Below, in pieces: positions 44,853 to 52,947 of a stretch of DNA of 64,000 nt (position 1 is the stretch's first letter; the number at the start of each line of letters is the position of its first letter). Both the position numbers and the translations under genes were made by a program. The stretch comes from Micromonospora sediminicola (lineage in GTDB: Bacteria > Actinomycetota > Actinomycetes > Mycobacteriales > Micromonosporaceae), in NCBI RefSeq assembly GCF_900089585.1, contig NZ_FLRH01000003.1, positions 1,039,001 through 1,103,000 of the forward strand, written 5' to 3'. The notes beneath the pieces were generated by a model. That model did not search any database and was not told the origin of the DNA. It was given only the letters and a program-made list of their open reading frames with translations.

Positions 44853-46406
44853 GTGAGCAGCACATCGTCCGACGTCATCACCGAGCCGGTCGCCGGCACG
44901 ACTGCCCCGCCGCGGGCCCTGCCGAACGGGCTCGCCGCGTTCCTGGTCTTCCTCTCCAGCGGCGCGGTGCTGGTGCTGGAGACCGTCTCACTGCGCCTGG
45001 TCGGCCCGTACGTCGGGGTGACGCTCCAGGTGACCAGCTCGGTCATCGGCATGGCGCTGGCCGCCATCGCGTACGGGGCGTGGATGGGCGGGTGGCTCGC
45101 CGACCGGCGGGACCCGCGCACCCTGATCGCCCCGGCGCTGGTGCTGGCCGGCATCGCCACCGCGGTCACCCTGCCGATCGTCCGCTACGCCGGTGAGGTG
45201 CTGCGCGGCGGCGCGGCGAGCGCGGTGCTCCTGCTGACCGCGGTGACCGTGCTGCTGCCCGCGGCGCTGCTGGCCGGGATCACCCCGCTGGTGGTGAAGC
45301 TCCAACTCGCCGACCTGCGCCGCACCGGCCAGGTCGTCGGCAAGCTCTCCAGCATCGGCACGCTGGGCGGCATCACGGCCACGCTCGGCACCGGCTTCAT
45401 CCTGGTCGCCGCGCTGCCCAGTTCGGTGATCGTGCTGGCGCTGGCCGCGGTGCTCGGGGCGACCGGGCTGGCGCTCGGCTTCTGGCTGCGGCGGCGCTCC
45501 GGCGGCGGGCCGTCGGCCCCGGGCCGGGCCAAGGCCGCGCTCGCGCTGCTCGGCCTCTCCGCGGCCGGGCTCACCGCCGCCGCCCCGAACCCGTGCGACG
45601 TGGAGACCGCCTACCACTGCGCGCGGGTCGAGGTGGACCCGCAGTGGCCGGAAGGCCGCACGCTCTACCTCAACTCGGCCGAGCACTCCTACGTCGACCT
45701 GGGCGAGCCGACCCACCTGAAGTACGGGTACACGCAGTGGATCGGCCTGGTCGCGGACCTGGCCCGTCCGGCGCGGCAGCCGGTGGACGCGCTGCACCTG
45801 GGCGGCGGCGGCTTCACCGTGCCGCACTATCTGGCCGCGACCCGGCCGGGCACCGACAACCTGGTCTTCGAGCTGGACGGCGGCCTGGTCGACCTGGACA
45901 AGCGGGAGCTGGGCCTGCGTACCGGTCCGCAGCTGCGCGCCCGGGTGGGTGACGCGCGGGTGCTGCTCGGGGGCGAGCCGACCGACAGCCGCGACCTCAT
46001 CGTCGGGGACGCGTTCGGCCACCTGGTGGTGCCCTGGCACCTGGCCACCCGCGAGATGGCCGCCGACGTCCGGCGGGTGCTGCGCCCGGACGGCGTCTAC
46101 GTGCAGAACGTCATCGACTACCCGCCGGACCGGTTCATCAAGGCCGAGCTGGCCACCGTCTCGGCGGTCTTCGAGCACGTCGCGCTGATCGCCCCGCCCG
46201 GCGCGGTCGCCGGTCGGCAGGGCGCGAACTTCCTGATCATCGCCTCGGACGCGCCGCTGCCGCTGGCCGGGATCCCGGCCGGGCTGAAGCTGCTGCCGGA
46301 ACCGGCCGAGCTGCTCGACGAGGCCCGCACCGCCGAGTGGGTCGGGGACGCGCAGGTCCTCACCGACGACTACGCGCCGGTGGACCAACTCCTCGCGACC
46401 GCCTGA
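44853..46406 (+). CDS. Membrane-fused spermidine-synthase-like protein
   Basis: 517-aa fusion. About seven hydrophobic segments (residues 25-215: LAAFLVFLSSGAVLVLETVSL, then IGMALAAIAYGAWMGGWLADR) precede a spermidine/spermine-synthase-like Rossmann domain (about 270-490: LHLGGGGFTVPHYLAATRP, NLVFELDGGLVDLDKRELGL, DARVLLGGEPTDSRDLIVGDAFG). Such fusions occur in many bacteria but polyamine synthesis has rarely been shown. GTG 44853; no strong Shine-Dalgarno. The next gene starts 71 bases after. Confidence 0.88.
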   Translation: MSSTSSDVITEPVAGTTAPPRALPNGLAAFLVFLSSGAVLVLETVSLRLVGPYVGVTLQVTSSVIGMALAAIAYGAWMGGWLADRRDPRTLIAPALVLAGIATAVTLPIVRYAGEVLRGGAASAVLLLTAVTVLLPAALLAGITPLVVKLQLADLRRTGQVVGKLSSIGTLGGITATLGTGFILVAALPSSVIVLALAAVLGATGLALGFWLRRRSGGGPSAPGRAKAALALLGLSAAGLTAAAPNPCDVETAYHCARVEVDPQWPEGRTLYLNSAEHSYVDLGEPTHLKYGYTQWIGLVADLARPARQPVDALHLGGGGFTVPHYLAATRPGTDNLVFELDGGLVDLDKRELGLRTGPQLRARVGDARVLLGGEPTDSRDLIVGDAFGHLVVPWHLATREMAADVRRVLRPDGVYVQNVIDYPPDRFIKAELATVSAVFEHVALIAPPGAVAGRQGANFLIIASDAPLPLAGIPAGLKLLPEPAELLDEARTAEWVGDAQVLTDDYAPVDQLLATA

Positions 46407-46477
46407 ACGGGTGACTTTCCTGACCGATTCCGACCGCTGAGGTGTACGAGGGCCCACTTCGGGCAACAGGACCGACC

Positions 46478-48094
46478 ATGGGCGGACCGGTCAGGAACGG
46501 CGTGCAACTGCTCGGCGAGCGATACCGGCTCGTCGAGCAGTTGGGTGCGGGCGGCATGTCGGTCGTCTGGCGCGGCTACGACGAGGTGCTCGGCCGGCAG
46601 GTGGCGGTCAAGGTGCTCGCCTCCCGGCTGGCCAGTGACAAGGCGTTCCGGCACCGGATCCGCGTCGAGGCGCAGGCCGCCGCGCGGCTCTGCCACCCCA
46701 ATATCACCAACGTGTACGACTACGGCGAGTCGATCCAGGTCGGGTTGACCGTTCCGTACGTGGTTATGGAGCTGGTCGACGGCGGCCCGCTCAGCGGCCG
46801 GCTCGGCCGGGACGGGCAGCTTCCCTGGCGGGAGGCCATGACGATCGGCGCGGAGGTGGCCTCGGCGCTGGCCACCGCGCACGCCCGGGGCGTGGTGCAC
46901 CGGGACGTGACCCCGGGCAACGTCATGCTCACCCCGACCGGCGTGAAGGTCGTCGACTTCGGCATCTCGGCTCTGGTGGGGGAGAGCGACAAGGGGCCGG
47001 ACGGCGCGCTGCTCGGCACGCCCGCCTACCTGGCCCCGGAGCGGCTGGACAACGGGCACGTCTCGCCGGCCACCGACGTGTACGCGGTGGGGCTGCTGCT
47101 CTACCGGATGCTCACCGGCCGGCTGCCGTGGCAGGCCAGCACCACCACCGAGATGCTCCGCGCCCACATGTACCGGGATCCGGACCCGATGCCGCCGGTG
47201 CCGGGGCTGCCCGCCCAGGTCGCCGAACTGGTCCAGCGCTGCCTGGCCAAGCGCCCCGAGGACCGTCCGCCGACCACCGAGGTGGCCCGGACCCTCGCCG
47301 AGGCGGCCGGCATCGCGGCGGTCGTGCCGGTGTCGCCGGCGTTCGGCCGGATCGACCCGGCGCTGATGGAGAACGCCGGCACCACCATCCTGCCGTGGTC
47401 GGCGGAGACCGACGCGCTGCCGTTCTCGGTGGTCCGCACCCGGACCCGGCGGGCCGCGGTGCGGCGGCGCCGGGTGGAGGCCGGGGTGGCCGCCGCCGGC
47501 CTGATCGCGGTCACCGCAACCCTGTGGGGGGTGACGTCGCGGAGCCCGGCCAGCGGCGGCGTGGAGCCGACCGAGGCGCGGATGGGGCTGCCCGAGCCGA
47601 CCCCGTGCGCGGTCGACTACTCGCTGCGCCGCGACACCGGCAAGGACTTCTCGGCCGAGCTGACGGTGACCAACACCGGCACCCGCGAGCTGCGCGACTG
47701 GACCATGAACTTCAGCTTCCCCGGCAAGCAGGCGATCACCACGGCCCAACCTCCGGTACGCCAGGTGGGGCGGGCCGTGTCGGTCACCGCCCCGGCGACG
47801 ACTCCGGTGTTGGCGCCGGGCGCGTCCACCAAGGTCACGCTGGCCGGGCGCTACAGCGGGAGCAACACGCTGCCGGTGGAGTTCACGATCGGCGGACGCA
47901 CGTGCGGGGTGCAGGTGTCGGGCATCGCCGGTTCGGTGCCGATCACCGTCGCGCCGACCACCAAGCCGCCGGCCAAGCCGGCCACCAAGACCACCGCCAA
48001 GGGCGGGACGGCGAAGGCGAAGCCCGCGCCGAAGCCGAAGGCCGAGCCGGCGAAGCCGAAGCCCAAGGGTGCTCCGAAGGGAAAAGGGAAGTAG
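46478..48094 (+). CDS. Ser/Thr protein kinase with CBM2-like ectodomain
   Basis: 538-aa PknB-type transmembrane kinase. Kinase domain about 12-275: LGAGGMSVVWRGYDEVLGRQ (glycine loop), AVKVL (Lys), catalytic loop HRDVTPGNV where the usual HRDxK Lys is Thr, DFG in KVVDFGISALV, and GTPAYLAPE. A juxtamembrane stretch leads to helix VAAAGLIAVTATLWGV (about 337-353). Outside, residues 377-476 (DNA 47606-47905) form a Cys-bounded CBM2-like domain (ELTVTNTGTRELRDWTMNFSF) but without the aromatic platform of cellulose binders. The tail (480-538) is Lys/Pro/Ala-rich. ATG 46478 has AGGA six bases before. A slippery G GGA AAA lies just before the stop (see findings). Confidence 0.92.
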   Translation: MGGPVRNGVQLLGERYRLVEQLGAGGMSVVWRGYDEVLGRQVAVKVLASRLASDKAFRHRIRVEAQAAARLCHPNITNVYDYGESIQVGLTVPYVVMELVDGGPLSGRLGRDGQLPWREAMTIGAEVASALATAHARGVVHRDVTPGNVMLTPTGVKVVDFGISALVGESDKGPDGALLGTPAYLAPERLDNGHVSPATDVYAVGLLLYRMLTGRLPWQASTTTEMLRAHMYRDPDPMPPVPGLPAQVAELVQRCLAKRPEDRPPTTEVARTLAEAAGIAAVVPVSPAFGRIDPALMENAGTTILPWSAETDALPFSVVRTRTRRAAVRRRRVEAGVAAAGLIAVTATLWGVTSRSPASGGVEPTEARMGLPEPTPCAVDYSLRRDTGKDFSAELTVTNTGTRELRDWTMNFSFPGKQAITTAQPPVRQVGRAVSVTAPATTPVLAPGASTKVTLAGRYSGSNTLPVEFTIGGRTCGVQVSGIAGSVPITVAPTTKPPAKPATKTTAKGGTAKAKPAPKPKAEPAKPKPKGAPKGKGK

Positions 48095-48165
48095 ACCGGC
48101 CGAAGGGGGGTGAGCACGGCAAGGACAAGGCCAAGGGCAAGGGTCCGAAGGGCCCGAAGGGGTGA
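48079..48165 (+). other. Possible -1 frameshift extension of the kinase tail
   Basis: In the kinase frame the codons are AAG GGA AAA GGG AAG TAG. The heptamer G GGA AAA (48079-48085) has the phase of a -1 slippery site. A -1 shift would avoid the TAG at 48092-48094 and read 26 more residues (ending KDKAKGKGPKGPKG, TGA 48163-48165), the same Lys/Gly/Pro bias as the tail. No strong downstream stimulatory structure was seen, so a plain frameshift mutation is an equal possibility. Confidence 0.4.
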
Positions 48166-48168
48166 CGG

Positions 48169-48837
48169 TCAGGCCAGCGCGGCGAAGCGCTGCACCTGGG
48201 CGATGCTGCCCTCCACGATGAGCACGCTCTCCGGCTCCAGCACGGTCTCCGGCCCGGCGTAGCGGAACGGCTGGCCGGGCTGCTTGGCGCCGACCACCAT
48301 CACGCCGTACCGGTCCTGCGGGGCCAGGTCGCGCAGCGAACGCCCGACCAGCGGCGGCGGCACCCGGATCTTGGCGATGGCGAAGTCGTCGCCGAACTCG
48401 ATGAAGTCGAGCATCCGGCTGACGATCAGGTGCGCCACCCGCTCGCCGGTCTCCGCCTCCGGGAACACCACGTGGTGCGCGCCGACCGAGTGCAGGATCT
48501 TCGCGTGCTTCTCCGAGGTGGCCCGGGCCCAGATCTGCGGTACGCCCAGCTCGGTCAGGGCCAGCACGGTGAGTACGCTCGCCTCGACCGACGCGCCGAT
48601 GGCGACCACCACCCGGGGGAAGTCGGCCATACCGAGCTGGCGCAGCACCGCCTCCTCGGTGGCGTCGGCCTGCACCACCCGGTCCAGTTCGCCGGACCAG
48701 CGCTGGACCCGCTCCGGGTCGCGGTCGACGGCCAGCACCTCGTGGTCGAGCCGGGCCAGCGAGTTGGCCAGGTGACAGCCGAACCGGCCGAGGCCGATCA
48801 CGGCGACGCCGGTGTCCTCGGAACGTCTAGCCGACAA
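48169..48837 (-). CDS. ktrA: Potassium uptake regulator KtrA (TrkA-N/TrkA-C)
   Basis: 222-aa cytoplasmic RCK ring protein: NAD/ATP-binding VAVIGLGRFGCHLANSLA, VLAVDRDPERVQRW, VVVAIGASVEASVLTVL, and a C-terminal TrkA-C domain (KIRVPPPLVGRSLRDLAPQ). It gates KtrB by nucleotide binding. TTG 48837 has GGAG seven bases ahead and overlaps the ktrB stop by 11 bases; a downstream GTG (MAVIGLG-type start) is less likely. Confidence 0.92.
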   Translation of the reverse strand: MSARRSEDTGVAVIGLGRFGCHLANSLARLDHEVLAVDRDPERVQRWSGELDRVVQADATEEAVLRQLGMADFPRVVVAIGASVEASVLTVLALTELGVPQIWARATSEKHAKILHSVGAHHVVFPEAETGERVAHLIVSRMLDFIEFGDDFAIAKIRVPPPLVGRSLRDLAPQDRYGVMVVGAKQPGQPFRYAGPETVLEPESVLIVEGSIAQVQRFAALA

Positions 48838-50164
48838 TGGGTTGCTCCTCCGGGTAGCGGTACAGGCGTCGCCGGGTGTTCAACGCGATCGCGGACCCGA
48901 GGGTGAGCGGGCCGACCCGGCCGATGTACATGAGCGCGATCAGCACGTACTGCCCGGACGGCGGCAACTGCTGGGTCAGGCCGACGGTGAGCCCGGTGGT
49001 GCTGAACGCCGAGGTGACCTCGAACAGCGCGGCGTGGAAGCGCACGTGCGCGGTCAGCGCGATCAGGCCGACCGTGCCGGCGGTGACCAGCGCGACGCTG
49101 AGCAGGGCGACCGTCAGCGCCTGCCGCTGGCTGGCCGAGGCCACCCGGCGGTGCCCCACCGTGGTGTCCGGTTCGCCGCGCAGCTCCGCCCAGATGGCGA
49201 AGCCGAGCAGGAAGAACGTGGAGACCTTGATGCCGCCGGCGGTGCTGGCGCTGCCGCCGCCGATGAACATCAGGCCGACGAACATCGGGTAGCTCTCCTC
49301 GGTGAGCCGATCCACGTTGATCAGGTCGAAGCCGCCGGTGCGGCTCAGCGCGATCTGGCCGAAGGTCGACAGCACCTTGCCCGGCACGTCGTAGGTGCCG
49401 ATCGTGTACGGGTTGCCCCACTCGGCCAGCAGCAGGTAGCCGAAGCCGACGGCGATGAGCACCAGGCTGCCCCAGACGGTCAGCTTGGTGGCGACCGCCC
49501 AGCGCGCCGGCCGCCGCCACTCCCGGGTGGCCTCGAAGAGCGCCGGGAAGCCGAGCCCGCCGATGATCGCGCCGGCGCAGAGCGGCAACGTCACCCAGGG
49601 GTCGCGGGCGAAGGCGACGAGGCCGTCGGAGTAGAGCGTGAAGCCGCCGTTGTTGAACGCCTGGATCGAGTGGAACACGGCGGCCCAGATCGCCCGCCCG
49701 GGCGCGTAGTCGTAGACCAGCCACAGCCGCGCGCCGACCACGGCGGCCACCAGCGCTTCCGTGACGAAGACGGTGGCCGCGATCCGCAGCAGCAGCCGGC
49801 GTAGGTCACCGAGGCCGAACTCGGCGGTCTCGGCCTGGACGAGCAGCCGGTTGCGCAGGCCGAGCTGGCGGGAGACCGCGAGGATCACCAACGACGCGCC
49901 GGTCAGGATGCCGAAGCCGCCGAGCTGCGTGAGCACGGTGATCATCACCAGCCCGAAGCCGTTCCAGTAGTTCGGCGTGTCGGTGACCGTCATGCCGGTC
50001 ACCGACACCGCCGAGGTGGAGGTGAACAGCGCGGTCTCGAACGAGGTGTAGCGCTGCTCGCTCGTGGCCCAGGGCAGCATGAGCAGCCCGGTGCCGACCA
50101 GGATCACCACCAGGAACCCGAGCGGCACCAGCCGGACGGGCTTGCGGAGCAGGCGGCGCACCAC
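48827..50164 (-). CDS. ktrB: Potassium transporter KtrB (TrkH family)
   Basis: Na+-linked or K+-selective TrkH/KtrB channel-like subunit with eight to ten hydrophobic segments and four pore loops with the SuperK filter Gly (STSAVSVTGMTV, NGGFTLYSDG, TGGFDLINVD, STTGLTVGLT). Together with KtrA it forms a K+ uptake system for osmoadaptation. The frame is open to TTG 50221 (464 aa); GTG 50164 (445 aa) is chosen since GGAAG lies five bases before it. The first helix follows at LVPLGFLVVILVGTGLLMLP. Confidence 0.9.
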   Translation of the reverse strand: MVRRLLRKPVRLVPLGFLVVILVGTGLLMLPWATSEQRYTSFETALFTSTSAVSVTGMTVTDTPNYWNGFGLVMITVLTQLGGFGILTGASLVILAVSRQLGLRNRLLVQAETAEFGLGDLRRLLLRIAATVFVTEALVAAVVGARLWLVYDYAPGRAIWAAVFHSIQAFNNGGFTLYSDGLVAFARDPWVTLPLCAGAIIGGLGFPALFEATREWRRPARWAVATKLTVWGSLVLIAVGFGYLLLAEWGNPYTIGTYDVPGKVLSTFGQIALSRTGGFDLINVDRLTEESYPMFVGLMFIGGGSASTAGGIKVSTFFLLGFAIWAELRGEPDTTVGHRRVASASQRQALTVALLSVALVTAGTVGLIALTAHVRFHAALFEVTSAFSTTGLTVGLTQQLPPSGQYVLIALMYIGRVGPLTLGSAIALNTRRRLYRYPEEQPIVG

Positions 50165-50267
50165 GTCATCTTCCGTCCGGAGATTCACCGGCAGGTCAGG
50201 AACCGACCAACTGGCGGCCAACCGGGACCGGTCTGCTGTGCGTACCCATCGACGACAGGAGACGGCG

Positions 50268-51386
50268 TTGCGACGTACCCTTTCCGCCCTCGGCGTGGCC
50301 GGCGCGCTGCTCGCGGCGGCGGCCGTGGTGGTGCCGGCCGTGGCCGCCCAGGCCGGCCCGGACCACCACGCCGAGCGCCCCCGCGCGACCCAGCGGCCGA
50401 TCGTGATCGGTCACCGGGGGGCCAGCGGCTACCGCCCGGAGCACACCCTGGAGGCCTACCGGCTCGCCATCCGGCAGGGCGCCGACTTCATCGAGCCGGA
50501 CCTGGTCTCGACGAAGGACGGCGTGCTGGTCGCCCGGCACGAGAACGAGATCTCGGGTACGACGGACGTGGCGGCCCACCCCGAGTTCGCCGCCCGCAAG
50601 GCGACGAAGACCATCGACGGGGTAGCGGTCACCGGCTGGTTCACCGAGGACTTCACGCTGGCCGAGCTGAAGACGCTGCGGGCGAAGGAGCGGCTGCCGC
50701 TGGTGCGGGTGGCCAACACCGCGTTCGACGGCAGGTTCGAGATCCCCACCTTCCAGGAGGTCATCGACCTGGCCCGGGCCGAGTCGAAGGCGCGGGGCCG
50801 GACCATCGGCGTCTACCCGGAGACGAAGCACCCCACCTACTTCGCGTCGATCGGGCGGGCGCTGGAGGAGCCGCTGGTCGCGGTGCTCCGGAAGAACCGG
50901 CTGACCCACCGCAACGACCCGGTCTTCATCCAGAGCTTCGAGACCGCCAACCTGCGCAAGCTCGACACGATGACCGACGTGCGGCTCGTCCAGCTCATGG
51001 ACGCGGCCGGCGCCCCCTACGACTTCACCGCCGCCGGCGACCGCCGGACCTACGCCGACCTGGCCACCGCCGCCGGCCTGGCCTGGGTGTCCCGGTACGC
51101 CGACGGCGTCGGCCTGAACAAGAACCTGATCGTGCCCCGGGACGCCGCCGGCCGGCTGCTCGCGCCGACCTCGGTGATCCGGGACGCGCACCGGCTCAAG
51201 CTGGTGGTGCACGCGTGGACCTTCCGGGCCGAGAACCAGTTCCTGCCGGTGGACTTCCGGATCGGCGCCGACCCGAACGCGCGCGGTGACATCACGTCCG
51301 AGTACGAACTCTTCTTCGACCTGGGCCTCGACGGCGCGTTCGCCGACCAGCCCGACACGGCGGTCGCCGCCCGCGCCGGCCGCTGA
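50268..51386 (+). CDS. glpQ: Secreted glycerophosphodiester phosphodiesterase
   Basis: 372-aa exported GDPD of GlpQ type that hydrolyses glycerophosphodiesters to glycerol-3-phosphate. Signal MRRTLSALGVAGALLAAAAVVV... AQA; catalytic HRGASGYRPEHTLEAYRLAI and FIEPDLVSTKDGVLVARHE; PETKHPTYFASIG; FIQSFETANLRKL; VVHAWTFRAENQFLP. TTG 50268 has AGGAGA five bases upstream and begins the signal peptide directly; the frame is open about 68 codons further upstream but overlaps the divergent ktrB start. A strong terminator follows. Confidence 0.93.
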   Translation: MRRTLSALGVAGALLAAAAVVVPAVAAQAGPDHHAERPRATQRPIVIGHRGASGYRPEHTLEAYRLAIRQGADFIEPDLVSTKDGVLVARHENEISGTTDVAAHPEFAARKATKTIDGVAVTGWFTEDFTLAELKTLRAKERLPLVRVANTAFDGRFEIPTFQEVIDLARAESKARGRTIGVYPETKHPTYFASIGRALEEPLVAVLRKNRLTHRNDPVFIQSFETANLRKLDTMTDVRLVQLMDAAGAPYDFTAAGDRRTYADLATAAGLAWVSRYADGVGLNKNLIVPRDAAGRLLAPTSVIRDAHRLKLVVHAWTFRAENQFLPVDFRIGADPNARGDITSEYELFFDLGLDGAFADQPDTAVAARAGR

Positions 51387-51398
51387 CGCCCGCTCACC

Positions 51399-51434
51399 CG
51401 TCGGGGTGCCCGCGTTCGCGCGGACACCCCGACG
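51399..51434. terminator. Hairpin terminator after glpQ
   Basis: CGTCGGGGTG/CACCCCGACG outer arms and CCGCG/CGCGG inner arms with a TTCG loop, a very stable stem 12 bases after the stop. Confidence 0.85.
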
Positions 51435-51496
51435 TGCCTCCCGCCTGCAGCGATCGCCCGCCCGCTTGCCGCGCCCGCCCGCCGCGCCCGCCCGCC

Positions 51497-51615
51497 CGCT
51501 TGCCGCGCCCGCCCGCTTGCCGCGCCCGCCCGCCTGCCGCGCCCGCCCGCCTGCCGCGCCCGCCCGCCTGCCGCGCCCGCCCGCCTGCCGCGCCCGCCCG
51601 CCTGCCGCGCCCGCC
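51497..51615. repeat. 17-bp minisatellite, seven units
   Basis: Seven head-to-tail units of CGCYTGCCGCGCCCGCC: the first two with T at the fourth position (51497-51530), the last five identical with C (51531-51615). Degenerate copies flank it to about 51460 and 51660. Confidence 0.85.
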
Positions 51616-51674
51616 TGCCGCGCCCGCCCGCCCGCCGCTCTCGCCCGGTCGCTTGCCGCGCTCGCCCGCCTTCC

Positions 51675-51790
51675 ACGGTTGCCCGGTCGCTTGGCGCGGT
51701 CGCCCGCCTTCTACGGTTGCCCGGTCGCTTGGCGCGGTCGCCCGCCTGCCCGCCACGGTTGCCCGGTCGCTTGGCGCGGGTCGCCCGCCT
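51675..51790. repeat. 38-42-bp tandem repeat, three units
   Basis: Units beginning ACGGTTGCCCGGTCGCTTGG at 51675, 51713 and 51755, each followed by CGCGG and TCGCCCGCCT; a further degenerate partial unit lies at about 51799. Confidence 0.8.
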
Positions 51791-51862
51791 GCCTGCGCCG
51801 TTGCCCGCCTCGCGCCGCTGCCCGTTGCCCACTGCTCAGGGAAGGCGGCTGTGCTTGCCAGC

Positions 51863-52031
51863 GCCTTTAGAGCTGATAGCAGATTCGACTCACGCCCCGC
51901 CGGCCGCCGGGCCCCAGCGTTAGGAGGGGGCCCTTCCTCTACCGCAGACGTTAATAAGGGGCCCTTCCTTACACCGGGGCACGCCGCCCCGGGCGGGGTG
52001 ATGAGTCGGAGCTGTTATCAGCTCGAAAGGC
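51863..52031. repeat. MITE-like inverted-repeat element, copy 2
   Basis: 30-base ends in inverted orientation: left 51863-51892 (GCCTTTAGAGCTGATAGCAG, three bases, then CGACTCA after one T) and right 52002-52031 (its reverse complement with a few changes). The interior holds the GTTAA-GGGGCCC repeat. The ends match 7845-7874. Confidence 0.65.
51919..51970. repeat. GTTAA-GGGGCCC dispersed repeat, copy 2
   Basis: GTTAGGAGGGGGCCCTTCCT, linker CTACCGCAGAC, GTTAATAAGGGGCCCTTCCT; the same modules as 21631-21688. It lies wholly inside the inverted-repeat element 51863-52031. Confidence 0.65.
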
Positions 52032-52134
52032 GGCGGGAGGGCGGTGACCCTCTCGCGCCTGGGGAGGTGATGACGTGGGTGGACCGGCTGGCGTGGGTCG
52101 GTCAGGTCGTCACATTGCCAGTCGGCCCCGGGGG

Positions 52135-52365
52135 CTACTGTCCCGGTGGCTCGGCGACGTAGGTGCCACGGCCGGGCTGGCCGGTGATCAGCTCGCGGTC
52201 GTGCAGCAGGGACAGGGCACGGGACGCGGTGTTCATGTGGACCCCGTAGCTCTCGGCCAGCTCACGGGTCGAGGGCAGCTTGTCGCCGGGCTTCAGCTCA
52301 CCGCTCCTGATCTTCGCGGTGAGCTCGTTGGCGATCTGACGGTATGGCGCTTCGGCTGTGGGCAT
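52135..52365 (-). CDS. Small GntR-type regulator (DNA-binding domain only)
   Basis: 76-aa winged-helix protein: YRQIANELTAKIRSGELKPG, DKLPSTRELAESYGVHMNTA, then ALSLLHDRELITGQPGRGTYV, the full GntR HTH with wing. There is no ligand or dimerisation domain behind it, as in YtrA-like small GntR proteins. ATG 52365 has GGAG about eight bases upstream. Divergent from the DivIVA-like gene at 52642. Confidence 0.88.
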   Translation of the reverse strand: MPTAEAPYRQIANELTAKIRSGELKPGDKLPSTRELAESYGVHMNTASRALSLLHDRELITGQPGRGTYVAEPPGQ

Positions 52366-52641
52366 GGTGAGGACTCCGGTTGGTTCGGCACCTCCGATCA
52401 TGCCGGGCCTACACCAGCATCTGCAACAGGCAAGAAAGCCCGATGTGGACGCTCGACCTACACAGGTATTTTGGGTAGGCTGACCCACGTCCGGCTCCGG
52501 TTGGTTCGGCAAACCGCGGGGTCGGACCCGGATTGGGCTCCGGGGCCGTACCGCCGAACGAGGCTGCGGTCGCGGGGCCGGCGACCCGCCCGCGTCCCCT
52601 GTCTGCGGGCGGGTCGCCTCCACGGCTGGCGAGGAGGATTC
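52366..52641. promoter_or_regulatory. Divergent control region gntR / DivIVA-like genes
   Basis: 276 bases. Contains CCTACAC twice as a direct repeat (52409-52415 and 52457-52463) and a TGGGT/ACCCA inverted repeat (52472-52487) around a TAGGCT that could be a -10. These are candidate sites for the adjacent GntR protein. Confidence 0.4.
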
Positions 52642-52947
52642 GTGCGCAACGTGCTCCACCTGTTCCACCCGGCCCGGCGACCTCGTGGGGGCCGGGCGCC
52701 GAACGAGGGCTGGTACCGCTCCGAGTCGTGCCGACCGCTGAGCGTCGGGCAGATCCGCGAGCGGCGGTTCCGCACCGTGCGGCGTGGCGGACTCGACCCG
52801 GCGGACGTGCACGCGTTCCTGCACCGGGTCGCCGGCGACCTGGCGCTGGCCCGGCACGACGCGGCCCGGTGCGCCGAGGAGAACAACCGGATCAAGCGGG
52901 CGCTCCGCGCCTGGCAGTCCCGGTTCGCGCCGGGGGCGTACCGGTGA
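52642..52947 (+). CDS. Small DivIVA-domain-like protein
   Basis: 101-aa protein: MRNVLHLFHPARRPRGGR, then a DivIVA-like segment PLSVGQIRERRFRTVRRGGL and DPADVHAFLHRVAGDLALAR with a helical, coiled-coil-like end (CAEENNRIKRALRAWQSRF). DivIVA proteins mark curved membrane and the growing pole in actinomycetes; this one has only the lipid-binding start and a short coil. GTG 52642 follows GAGGAGGATTC. It overlaps the next gene by GTGA. Confidence 0.78.
   Translation: MRNVLHLFHPARRPRGGRAPNEGWYRSESCRPLSVGQIRERRFRTVRRGGLDPADVHAFLHRVAGDLALARHDAARCAEENNRIKRALRAWQSRFAPGAYR

Larger units (their letters stand above)
51387..52134. other. Gene-free region with minisatellites and inverted repeats
   Basis: 748 bases with no gene supported. 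The long open frames on both strands are only translations of simple repeats (Arg/Pro/Ala on one, Gly/Arg/Ala on the other). Contains the glpQ terminator, a 17-base minisatellite, a 38-42-base array and an inverted-repeat element carrying the GTTAA-GGGGCCC repeat. Confidence 0.65.

Noticed and set aside
51497..51615. CRISPR array
   Set aside because: Units are 17 bp, directly joined, with no spacers and no cas genes.
51286..52162. Arg/Pro- and Gly/Arg-rich open frames over the minisatellite
   Set aside because: Translations of simple repeats in both strands and several frames; no start signals.
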